From assembly GCA_030710515.1 (NCBI GenBank), contig JALBCR010003422.1, positions 186,001 through 250,000 on the forward strand: a stretch of DNA of 64,000 nt, in the 5' to 3' direction. This stretch comes from Abscondita cerata (taxonomy: Eukaryota > Arthropoda > Insecta > Coleoptera > Lampyridae). The notes under the pieces were generated by a model, which was not told where the DNA came from, ran no database searches, and was given only the letters and a program-made list of their open reading frames with translations. The translations under genes and the position numbers were made by a program. This document shows, in pieces, positions 35,561 to 45,199 of this stretch; positions within the stretch are counted from its first letter, which is position 1; every line of letters begins with the position of its first letter.

Positions 35561-36960
35561 TTTTATCTGATGATTTGCGTATTATGGAAAATTATTTCAA
35601 AAAATGGCGATTATGCCTCAATCTTAAAAAGACAGAGGTTTCTTGTTTTCATTTACGTAATAGAGAGAAAAGTAGAAAACTTAATGTTATCTTTAATAAT
35701 ACAAAGTTAAACCATAATTTTAACCCAGTTTATCTGGGAGTAACTTTAGATACGTTTTTAATTTACAAAGATCATTTAGAAAAAGTCAAACAAAAAATGA
35801 AAACAAGAAATAATGTCATTCAAAAATTAGCTGGAACAACTTGGGGAGCAGATGCAAAGACACTTCGTACAGCTGCATTGGCATTAGTTTATTCTACAGC
35901 AGAATATTGTGCTCCTGTCTGGTTGAATAGTTATCATACAAAAAAATAGATGCCCAGTTGAATTGCACTATGCGTATAATTAGTGGAACCATTAAATCTA
36001 CTCCTCTCGATTGGCTTCCTGTTCTTTGTAATATTACTCCATCGAACATTCGACGAAAAGCTGGGATAAAACGAGAATGGGATAAATGCCAACTTAACAA
36101 AAAGTTGCCAATTTGGAATGACATTAACAACCCTCCTGCTAAAAGACTTAAATCTCGAAGTCCTATATAGTTGCAAGACTACTTAAGTACAGTTTTTTCT
36201 GAAGTTGAAGAGTGGAAAAAATTATGTTCTGAAGTTGATGATTTCAATAAACATCTTATTGATGATCCAACAATAGAAGTCTCGGGCTTTGATCAAAAAG
36301 AAAAATTTGGTCAAAAGTAAATCGCATAAGAACAGGCCATTCAAAATGCAACTCTATGTTGTTCAAATGGGGTGCGATTTCTAATCTAAATTGTGACTGT
36401 GGAAACAAACCAGAGACCGTTACACATATTGTAAAGGATTGTGAATTAACGAAGTTTAAAGGAGGATTTCCAAAAATTCATCATTTAACGGATGAAGCAA
36501 TATTATTGCTTACAAATCTGAAGGACATCTGAAGTTTAGCAATGTTTTGTATTCTTGTCTTGATTATCTGTTTTTCCATTATTTTGTTTTGCTATTTCTT
36601 TAATCTACTATTTTTTTCGTCATTGTCATGACTGACGCTTGGACCGATCCATTATATGTCGTCATGCAATGGCTGTGCTGTTATATTTTATGTTCTTATT
36701 TACCTTCTATAATGTTTACCCACTTAATTAATATTATTACATGTAAACACTAGGGTGGGTAAGGGTTGGCATGTTTAGGTTTTAGTGGTTTTCCTAAACC
36801 TTGAAGTAAATGCGTTGTCAGGACGAACCAATCCACTATTGCACACGGTTTCGTCACCACACTATACAGTTTTATACTGATCTTCTGGAGCACCATACAT
36901 AACACTTACATCACAATAAAGTATTTGTGTAATGTACCATACGAATAAATAAATAAATAA
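35561..36960 (+). pseudogene. LINE (jockey-like group), 3' part of RT ORF and complete 3' tail
   Basis: The frame 35575-35949 reads YFKKWRLCLNLKKTEVSCFH (thumb region after the RT palm), VYLGVTLD and LVYSTAEYCAPVWLNSYHT. After a stop it continues in shifted frames through LDWLPVLCNITPSNIRRKAG (36000-36060) to the C-terminal knuckle CDCGNKPETVTHIVKDCE (36395-36450). The 3' untranslated tail runs 36540-36945 and ends in AATAAATAAATA. The endonuclease and catalytic RT are missing (5' truncation near 35560). This is the longest copy of the family in the window; other copies lie at 4.7, 10.0, 23.5 and 30.3 kb. Confidence 0.8.
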
Positions 36961-37015
36961 TTTTGTTTCTTTTTGTCTTAAGTCTCTACTGTTTACGGCT
37001 GATAGCTACAACTGT

Positions 37016-37024
37016 AAGTGGCGC
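37016..37024 (+). other. Possible primer binding site of the gypsy element
   Basis: TGGCGCCCC follows 'aactgtaag'. TGGCGCC matches the start of common retroelement primer binding sites, and it lies about 240 bp before the gag knuckle. The 5' LTR itself was not found; the LINE tail ends only 55 bp upstream. Confidence 0.3.
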
Positions 37025-37261
37025 CCCTTTTTCTTAAAGCATCTTTTCTACTACTACATCGCAAAAAATTGCTTACGACCCCTCGCCGATAGTTGCTATC
37101 GGGTTGTACTTTGAAACGACTACAAATGTCTTTTAAAACTAATTTTTGACAATAACAAACTGTAACAATGCATTTTCTGGGTTGAATAAATCAATTGTTA
37201 ATTTTAATTTAAAAAATTGCAATTAAATGCGCTAATGGTAATTTAATAAAAAAACGTTCTA

Positions 37262-39284
37262 TTTTGCGCAAGTGTAAAGGCAGAAATCACTTTGCATCTG
37301 TTTGTAAAAACGGTGAGAAGAGCAAAGCAAAAATAAACAAGAAAGTTCATGAATTAACCCAAGAAGAAGACGAAACTGATAACGTTGTGAGTGAGCCAGA
37401 ATTTTATATGAATGGTGTAGTGAAATCATGAAGTCAACCAGAAAAGAAAGGTAGGTACTACACCTAGTAGCGTCAAGAAAACATCATGGACTAAGAAAAT
37501 TATAATCGATAATGTAGAAGTTGATGTAAAACTCGACATTGGTGCAGAGATGAGTGTGTTACCTCTAGGTATTCTTGAAGTAATTAAACCATATTGCAAA
37601 CTTAAAAAGTCAGGTATTTTGCTAATAGCATACGGTAATCCCGAATTTAGGTTACAAACAGTAGGAGAAATTAAATTGAATTGTGCAGTAAAAGAACATT
37701 GTTTTAGAATTAAATTTATAATTGTTAATTCGAAAGATCAGATACCTTTGTTAGGCTTAAATGATTGTATGTATTTAAATTTAGTTAGGCGAATTGATGA
37801 AATTCAGACTAATTTTATATCACTTAAAGATGTGACAGATAAAACATTCCCTAGCCAACATCATATAACGTTAAAAGAGAATGTTAGCCCTAAAATCACA
37901 CCCATTAGACGTATTCCACAAATTTTACATGAACGATTAAGAATTAAATTTGATGAGTTAGTTGCTCAGAATATTATTAAAAAAGTGGAAAAACCTACAG
38001 AATGGCTTCAACCTCTGGTGATTGTTGAAAAAACGAATGGTAACTTAAGGTTGTGTCTGGATCCAAAGCATTTAAACAGTGCTATACAAAGGGAACACTT
38101 TCTAATACCATCCCTGGAAGAGATTACTATAAAATTAAGTAATATAAATTATTATACTATTCTTGATATGAATGATGGTTAATGGCAAGTGTTGCTCGAT
38201 GATTGTAGTGCGGATTATAAACTTTTGGTACCCCGTTTGGTAGATATCAGTTTTTTAGACTAGCTTTTGGCATATGTTCGGCGCCAGAAGTGTTTCAACA
38301 ACAAAATTTATGAAATTTTTGGAAACATTGAAGCTGTTGGCTTATATTTTGATGATTTAATTATAACGGGAGCAAATGAAAGCGAACGTGATATAACTTT
38401 GAAATTAGTTTGAGCAAAAAATATAATATAAAATTTAACAAGACTAAAATTCAGTTCAAACAGTCATCAGTTAAATTCATAGGTCAAATTTTCACTAGCC
38501 AGGGTATAGAAATGAACAAAAATTATATATTGTATCTATAACAGACGTGCCTAATCCATCATATAAGAACTCAATAATGCGATTTTTAGGTATGGTGAAA
38601 TACGTGGGGAAATTTATACCAAATGTATCTAAAATTTCAGCCTTTTTGAGAAATTTAACACGTAACAATGTTGAATAGTACTGGTCAAATAGACATGAAA
38701 CGGCTGTAAACACTCTTAAAGATATTTTAACAAACTCTCCAGTTTTAACATTTTTCGACCCTAAAAAACCAGAAGAAATAGGAACCGATAGTTCCAAAGT
38801 CGGGCTAGGCGCGTGTTTATTGCAGTAAGGTCATCCGGTTGCATATGCATCGCGTAGTTTAACAAAATCAGATATCAAGTACACACAAATTGTAAAAGAA
38901 GTGTTAGCTATTTTATTTGTTGTTCAAAAATTTCATCTGTCCATATATGGTCTAAATGTAAAAATATTTAGTGATCACAAATCTCTAGAAACCGCATATT
39001 CAAAAAAGATATAGATAAAATTTCACCGAGATTGCAACGTATTAGGTTGAAACTTTTAAATTATAGCCTAACCATAACGTATAGGCTAGGCAAACATATG
39101 TATATTTCAGATACAATATCAAAGGCGTATTTAAATATTGTACAACAATTAAAATCAAATGAAGAAATAGATTATTTTGTGCACTCAATAAAACCTTGCC
39201 AATGTCAGATGTTAGAAAAAGTCAATTCAAATGTGAAACAAACAAGAATCCAACGTTAAAATCTATCATAGACTATATTAACAA
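37262..39284 (+). pseudogene. Ty3/gypsy retrotransposon, part 1: gag knuckle, protease, RT, RNase H
   Basis: In order: a gag zinc knuckle remnant CKGRNHFASVC (37272-37305), protease LDIGAEMSVLP (active site usually DTGA, near 37530), and RT start LRLCLDPKHLN (38050) up to a TAA at 38179. Next come SAPEVFQQ, the catalytic YFDDLIITG (38345), and RNase H with GTDSSKVGLGACLLQ (38782) and FSDHKSLE (38970). The part ends after the RNase H region at 39284. Several stops and shifts are present. The reading continues at 40230 after an inserted element. Gag is very short and the 5' LTR is not visible, so the left side is truncated. Confidence 0.85.
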
Positions 39285-40229
39285 CTAGCTGACCCCAGGC
39301 CCTTAAGATCCTCACGAACGAAGTAACAACGTTAACAAACGTTGCCTATCCTACCAATGCAACAGCACAGCACGCCCCGATATACTGAACACTGGCCCAG
39401 TACTAAATATACTTGTCTTAACTTATATTTTTCTTATCACCTCGGTGAAATTGAACCTTCTACAGCTAAGCCATTCAAAAATTGACACGTGTGAATAGTA
39501 TAAACTGAGAAAAATGCCAACAGTTAACTGTAACGACATGTGTATGTTAAAGTGCAAAGTCTTGTACAGTCGTATACCGCACTTAAGTATACACCTCTGT
39601 CCTCTGATGAGTTATACTTGGCTTTATCGACAACGTGTGTTTCAAGCATTAAAGCTATCGTTTAGATAGCGCTTTGCACTTTAACACACACATGTCGTTA
39701 CAGTTAACTGTTAGCATTTTTCTTAGTAAAAATTACAGTATTTCGTATTGACAATGTAAATTGCTTGAAAAAAATTTTTTAAAGAAAAATTTTATTACAC
39801 ATTTTGCGACAGGGGCACAAAACAAACGTTTTTCTTAAATACACTTTTCTTTATAAATTATAATTTAGTCCGTTTTAGTTTTCGATTGAAATTTTTTCGG
39901 AAAAGTTTTTTGCTTATAACTTTTAAAACACGCGAGGTCAAAAAAAACTGAAACGGCCAAAAATGTTTACTTCTTTTTGAATTTCGAAAATCGGCCCGTA
40001 AATAAGCGAGTTGTGGTCAAATTTGTTTGAAATTTTGTTAACCATTTTTAACATTTTTTGAAACCTCGAAGACGCCTTCGTACAAAAAAATCTAAATCGA
40101 AAAATAAAGATACATCTTTAAACTTAAACTTAAAATTTTTATCGAAACGAAAAGGTCGATTTTCGCATCGAATCTGTTCCTAGCAACGTGAACAGAGAAC
40201 CGAGGTGATACGAAAAATATAAGTTAAGA
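39285..40229 (-). mobile_element. Helitron-like non-autonomous insertion in the gypsy element
   Basis: On the minus strand the insertion begins TCTTAACTTATATTTTTC at 40229 and ends CTAG at 39285, matching the Helitron rule (5' TC, 3' CTAG). It sits exactly between host A and T. Removing it brings the gypsy codons back into one frame, and no target duplication is seen, also as expected. The 5' terminal 30 bp occur a second time, inverted, at 39416-39446. No Rep/helicase gene is present, and a 3' hairpin could not be confirmed by eye. Confidence 0.6.
39506..39728. repeat. 223-bp foldback element inside the Helitron-like insertion
   Basis: The left arm 'gagaaaaatgccaacagtta' plus 'actgtaacgacatgtgt' (39509-39548) returns inverted as 'acacatgtcgttacagttaa' plus 'ctgttagcatttttctt' (39687-39726). 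A further 'ttaaagtgcaaag' pair lies inside. Arm identity is about 90%. Confidence 0.75.
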
Positions 40230-40734
40230 TGATTGGCCTAAAAATTCAAGCAGCATAACTTCTGAGATAAAACTATTTTAAAATCGAAGATAAACTTTAT
40301 GTATCACAAGACCTTTTATTTTGTGATTATAAATTAATAGTGCCTAAATGTTTACAAAATGAAATGTTGAATTTCATTCATGAAGGTCATTTTGGTATTG
40401 AAAAATCTAAATCAAATGCCAGGAAGATTTTGTATACCGGACGAGTATATTACGTGACATCGAATTGTTGGTTAAATCTTGTAAAGTATGTGAAAAAGTT
40501 GCTAGAAAAAATTCTAAACAAAATTTGATGCCCTACCCAATACCAGAGAGACCTTGGGAACGCGTAGCTGTTGACATTTTTACTTGTGCTAACATAAGTT
40601 ATTTGGTCATTTTTGATTCATATTCTAATTGGCTAGAAATACTACCTTAAAAATAAATCCTCAAATTCAGTAGTAAATCAAATGAAAACAGTATTAATTT
40701 GCCAGATTTGGATCGCCTGATTGGGTGGTACTTG
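40230..40734 (+). pseudogene. Ty3/gypsy part 2: integrase, N-terminal half
   Basis: The reading resumes at DWPKNSSSITSEI (40231). Then come the integrase zinc-binding region with HEGHFGIEKSK (40378) and VKSCKVCEKVARKN (40467), and the first catalytic aspartate in ERVAVDIFTC (40558). The stretch before the second catalytic aspartate ends at FGSPDWVV (40708-40731), where the next insertion begins. At least three frame changes occur. Confidence 0.85.
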
Positions 40735-40845
40735 CCCAGGTAGCAGAATACGTTACAATTACGTGAAAACGACGTCAAAATTTACGTAATTTTACGTGCT
40801 GGGTACGTGTTAATGTCACAGACCATCAACGTAATAATCGACGTA

Positions 40846-40983
40846 ATGCACACGTATAACTTTACGTAATTTGCACGTATAAGTTTACGTAATTTGCACT
40901 TATAAGTTTACGTAATTTCCACGTATAAGTTTACGTTATATCCACGTATAAATTTACGTTATTTGGACGTGTAAATATACGTC
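40846..40983. repeat. ACGT-centred ~23-bp tandem repeat in the element's left end
   Basis: About six units of the form GCACGTATAAGTTTACGTAATTT lie head to tail, each with two ACGT tetramers spaced about 11 bp. They stand within 110 bp of the terminus, the usual place for transposase-binding arrays. This is not a CRISPR array: there are no unique spacers. Confidence 0.75.
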
Positions 40984-41972
40984 AGTTATATGTACGAAAA
41001 TGTACTTATTTAAGCTACTTTGTGAGCCTTCTTCGAAAATTATAAATTACAGAAGATTACGTCTATTATTAAAACTGCAGACTTGAAGAACTGCAGTTAA
41101 AAACAAGCTTCAAATTATATGAAAACATAATGGTGTATGTATATTAAAATGTATAACTACATGATAAATGTCATTCAAATCATAGTAACATTTTACATCA
41201 ACATCATTATTACCTACTGATACTATAGACGTTCTTAACTAATAATTTATAATCCTACGGATATTTCTTATTATTTTTTCATTAAATTTAAATAAAAAAC
41301 AAACTGAAAATAGTACATATATTTATTAATTAATAAATTGTTTATTAAATATAGATATTTAACATGCAATGGATGGCGTTAATATATCAAATGTGTGAAA
41401 AATAGGAAAAATTACATAGTTTTTTTTTGTTTGTATTAATGGTATGCGCATACATTTTGCTAAAATATCATTAATATTAAATTTTTGATGTTCTTTACTT
41501 AAATAATTGACTACATATATACATAGTTCCTTAGATTCTATTGGGTAATTATAAAATGATGTGTAATTAGTTGGTTAGATTTATTTAAAAATAAGTAATA
41601 ATCAGTCAACCATGTTTAGTTTTTTGATTTAATTTAAAATTTATTGCTTGTAGACGATTTTTAAATCAAAATTATTTCTAATTTTATTTTGTAAACATTT
41701 TCTAAACAAAATTTTGATTCGATAATTAATCGAGCTATGGTGTTTAATTAGCGATACCTTCAAATATATTCTTTAAAGAAAAAAATTAAGTAAGCAACGT
41801 AAATTACCTATTTTCTAAAACGTGCTTAGTGTAATGATTCATTCTACAGTCCTTCTATAAGATAACCCCTGCTGAGACTACTTGCTGTTAGAATTGTAAA
41901 TGATACCCTTAAGCCCGCTTCACAATGTGCAAACTTTTGTTTACAGAAATTGTGGTATCCAAGTTTTAAATT
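40984..41972. other. Non-coding interior of the 3.5-kb element
   Basis: AT-rich, with no recognisable transposase exons. Presumably this is where the rest of the second gene was lost. Confidence 0.4.
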
Positions 41973-42200
41973 TCATGAGTGTACCTGAGAGAAATTGTTT
42001 GTATTACTATTATCAGCACCTTTTTTGTTAGAGTCTATATAAGAATTAAAATTAATTGTATCTTCAATATTGGTGTCGACAGTACTAGTTATGTTAATAT
42101 TATCAATATCAACTGAATCCGTCTTTGTTATTTTATTAGCTCGGCGATAAAGTTGTCTATTCGACACTATTGTTTTTATTTTTCTTTTGGTATTCGACAT
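41973..42200 (-). pseudogene. First exon of a putative transposon gene (MSNTKRKIKT…), rest missing
   Basis: ATG at 42200 starts MSNTKRKIKTIVSNRQLYRR, a basic N-terminus like those of a repeated insect 'transposase domain' protein family (many begin with a short basic …RTYRRR… block). The frame then becomes asparagine/aspartate-rich and reaches NTNNFSQ, where CAG|GTACAC at about 41982 could be a splice donor. No matching downstream exon is visible before the left terminus. It is best read as the surviving head of an internally deleted second gene. The role is inferred from context only. Confidence 0.4.
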
Positions 42201-42284
42201 ATTCGTTAAAAATAATATTTTGTTTATTCTAAATCTAAAAGCAACGTTTATAATATAATTACTTACACACTAAATAGTACTACT

Positions 42285-42782
42285 AACGTCTATCGATTTT
42301 TTTGGTTTCATGCGTTGAGGCGCGTGTTTCAACCACTCTTTGATGGCTGACAGAAGAATAGTTTCAGGAGTGTTTGGATCCGTTATCCAAACAGCATCTA
42401 AAGAAATAAAGCGGTGTCAATAAATCATATTTTTCTAGTATAAAAGAAAACTATTAATTTCTATTATATTGTAAAAGTTTAAGGATACATATAAAAAGAA
42501 ACCTTAAATGAATTTAATCATAATTTGTTTCATGTTTATTACAATTAAATCAGTGATGAATGATACTAATCATAATAAGATAATAATAATAAGAAGAATA
42601 ATATACTCACTTATGATCACAGTTTTTAACACCAATTCAGCAAAGGGTTTTTTTCCTTGCCTCTTTCCAAAATAACTAAACTTGCTTGCTAGATCATTTG
42701 AAAATATCCTCTTTAACATCGAAACCACCTTGCAACTTGCATCACGACCTCCTATATGTAAAAAGTATATACTCTGAAACAA
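42285..42782 (-). pseudogene. DUF4806-type gene, two C-terminal exons
   Basis: The upstream exon (about 42775-42612) encodes LHIGGRDASCKVVSMLKRIF, then SNDLASKFSYFGKRQGKKPF and AELVLKTVII, the pattern of the DUF4806 domain. The next exon (about 42400-42285) encodes DAVWITDPNTPETI, then LLSAIKEWLKHAPQRMKPKK, the usual tail of such proteins. Sequences at both edges allow GT-AG splicing. N-terminal exons upstream of 42782 could not be picked out. DUF4806 proteins are common, multi-copy and of unknown function in insects; being inside transposon ends suggests it is element cargo or an accessory gene. Confidence 0.6.
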
Positions 42783-44100
42783 AATGCAAACAAAAACAGG
42801 AATTAAAGAGAAAATACAGTTGATACAGCATGCGATAAAAATGGAAAAGTCAAAGCTTAACCCTTATATTAAATAATTTCCCTACAATATGACTCAGTTC
42901 ATTGAATTATCATTGAACTATATTAGAGTTTTCCTGTTTCTGGCTTATTAAGAGCAATGAATACTCCAATAGAAATAGGAAAAATCTGGCATATGGAGAG
43001 GTTGTCAAAAAATACAAAGAGTTTAATCTGTAGGCAAACAAAAACACAGTACTTCATCCATCGCAACAGCAGCTGAGTTGTATCCCGGTCAACAATTTTA
43101 GATAAGAAATTGTTGTATGTACTCTCTCACTCTTTCGATATCATTTAATCGTCATAACCACATTGTCAAAATTTATCGTAGCATGTAAATCTCGCTTAAA
43201 GAAAACTCTTCCTGTTAGAAGTTGCGTAAGCAAGGTAGTTAACAGGAAGATAAAGTTATTTGGAAATTGAGAATCCGGGCCAAAATGAATGAATCAAGTA
43301 ACAACTAAACTGTAATGAATACATTAATTAAGATTGGATTTAGTTAGCTGCTGTAACCACCAACAGAAAATATCTATCGCCAAAAGTATTATTATCAGCA
43401 AAAACTACCTACATTCTAATTTAACAAAATATTTTTATACTTACATGATCATTTACACACCACACTGCACAAATTGCCGTTCATACACAAAAAATTATCG
43501 TTTTAGCAAGAAGTACCAAATTTACGTAAAGTAAAGACAAAGAACGCAAACTGTAAAGTACACGCAATGTCTGTGCACCCTAAGCAAACATTACCTTCTA
43601 TGCACGCACTTTACGAGAACAGGTAGTAGGTACCAGCAACCCTTTCCTTTTCCTCTCTCCTCGAATCGACAATAATCCCTCCCAAAGCATTACTCTTTGA
43701 ACAAAGACTACCGGATTACCCATTGTCACGCGCGTACTTCGTGTACAGCGGCAAGGGAACTCCACGCTTTTTTTGTATAGCGCCTGCCGTTTTTAAAACT
43801 AAGACAGCAGCGCATAAAAAAAATAAACGATACTTAACTAATAAGTCATTACTTGCCCTGCCCCATTTTTATAAGGTTTCATCAACTTATCTGTAGCAGA
43901 TCCAAATAAACAAAAGTAAAAATAGTATAAGGTTCGTCTTATAATAAGTTATAAATCATAAGTATTTAAGAAATAATCAATGTTCAGACAGATAAAAGTT
44001 TTTGTAATTAAATTTTTTAATCGGTGATTGTATTACTTTATTTTTACGTGATAATTAGGTCCCGTTTCGTAAGTGTTCAATTGGTATTTTTGTTACGTTG
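42783..44100. other. Non-coding right part of the 3.5-kb element
   Basis: No clear exon is seen. From about 44040 to the right end the bases GTAAGTGTT and ACGTG recur (the right subterminal region). Confidence 0.4.
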
Positions 44101-44248
44101 TTCCTACGTGTCGATTTCGTGTCATTTCGTAAGTGTTATTTTCGGAAGTTAAATTACGTGTTGAACACGTCTTCCTCCGTGACACTTACGTCTATGACCA
44201 AACTCCACCGAATTTCGACGTGTTCAACACGTGTGTCTGCTGCCTGGG

Positions 44249-44921
44249 TGATAATGTACCATTCAATAGCAACAACTGCAAACAATTTGCTATTGACTGG
44301 AACTTTAATTTAGCATTCAGAAGTCCAAACTTTTCCTCGCTCAAATGGTCTAGCTGAAAAGAAAGTATCCATTTCAAAAAATATTATTAAAAAATCAATA
44401 GAGGAGGGAAAAGATATGAATTCTGCGTTATAGAAATATTCCCCTAAAGAACATTAATTACAAACCGTCTCAGTTACTAAACGCTGTAAAACAAAAATGC
44501 CTATCAATGTTTCGTTGTTACACCCAGAGTTGCCGACAAATGTAAACGAAAAGCTTTCCCTAAGACAAAAGTTCAACACCAAATACTTCAATAAAAATGC
44601 CACACCTCTGATGCCTCTAAATAAAGATAGTGATGTGATCATTCTGCGCCAAGATTGTCAAAGATAATTTAGGTAACTGTTTACGTAGGAATAGATACGA
44701 TTTAAAAGTATCTTCTAATGCATACAAGAAAGAGTGTAAGTCGTGATTTAAGCGAATGTTTACAATCCAATGGTAAAGGCACTAATGTGACTAAGTTATC
44801 TTCTGAAATTTTAAAGCTTTGTGAACCTTCGTATATAGTAAAGCAAATGTATAATTCTGGTAACAGAGTTACTACTGGCTCAGGCCGAATAATAAAAAGA
44901 CCTAATAAACTTAACTTGTAA
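44249..44921 (+). pseudogene. Ty3/gypsy part 3: integrase C-terminal half and polyprotein end
   Basis: The frame resumes with DNVPFNSNNCKQFA, which contains the second catalytic aspartate, right at the insertion junction. SNGLAEKKVSISKNIIKK (44335-44400) carries the catalytic glutamate. Then follow the YRNTPLKNINYKPSQLL block, YRRNRYDLKV and the typical polyprotein end GSGRIIKRPNKLNL (44880-44918). Stops and shifts are scattered through it. The last codons continue past the Harbinger insertion at 48219. Confidence 0.85.
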
Positions 44922-45199
44922 AGCTGGCTTCCCACGATCCGTGATATCGCGGACGGACGCGGATCAGTCCGCACCGACGCACCGTGGGAAGGGTCTCGTC
45001 CGTGGTAACACAGACGCGTCTGCGTCGTGCGCCCGACCCGTCAAGATTCGGTAACTTCAAATGTGCGGTGCGAGCGCGTTCGGCGCGGTTCGTACTCGTC
45101 CGTATAGACACGGACGAGCAGGTCAAAACTTGTTCGACAGCAGCTGTACACGCGTGTAGTGAACTAGGTTATTTTCTGTTGGAGGTTATAATATGAAAG

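Larger units (their letters stand above)
40735..44248 (-). mobile_element. 3.5-kb DNA transposon with CCCAGG ends and ACGT-rich subterminal repeats
   Basis: The left end is CCCAGGTAGCAGAATACGTT at 40735. The right end read inversely from 44248 is CCCAGGCAGCAGACACACGT. The 2-bp TG occurs on both sides (40733-40734, 44249-44250), and the gypsy integrase frame continues directly across it. Both subterminal 150-250 bp are packed with ACGT, as a tandem array on the left and scattered on the right. The minus strand carries a DUF4806-type gene and the first exon of a second gene. These features suggest a two-gene transposon that has lost most of its transposase. The superfamily is not determined; a CACTA-like relation is possible. 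Confidence 0.7.

Noticed and set aside
36961..37261. 5' LTR of the gypsy element
   Set aside because: Only a TGGCGCC primer-site-like motif was found; no TG…CA unit repeated downstream of the polyprotein end could be matched.
39604..39640. CTGATGAG at 39604 as a further hammerhead ribozyme
   Set aside because: No GAAA box or stem II partner follows at the right distance.
40846..40983. Regular repeats as a CRISPR array
   Set aside because: Units are directly adjacent without unique spacers, and the DNA is eukaryotic transposon sequence.
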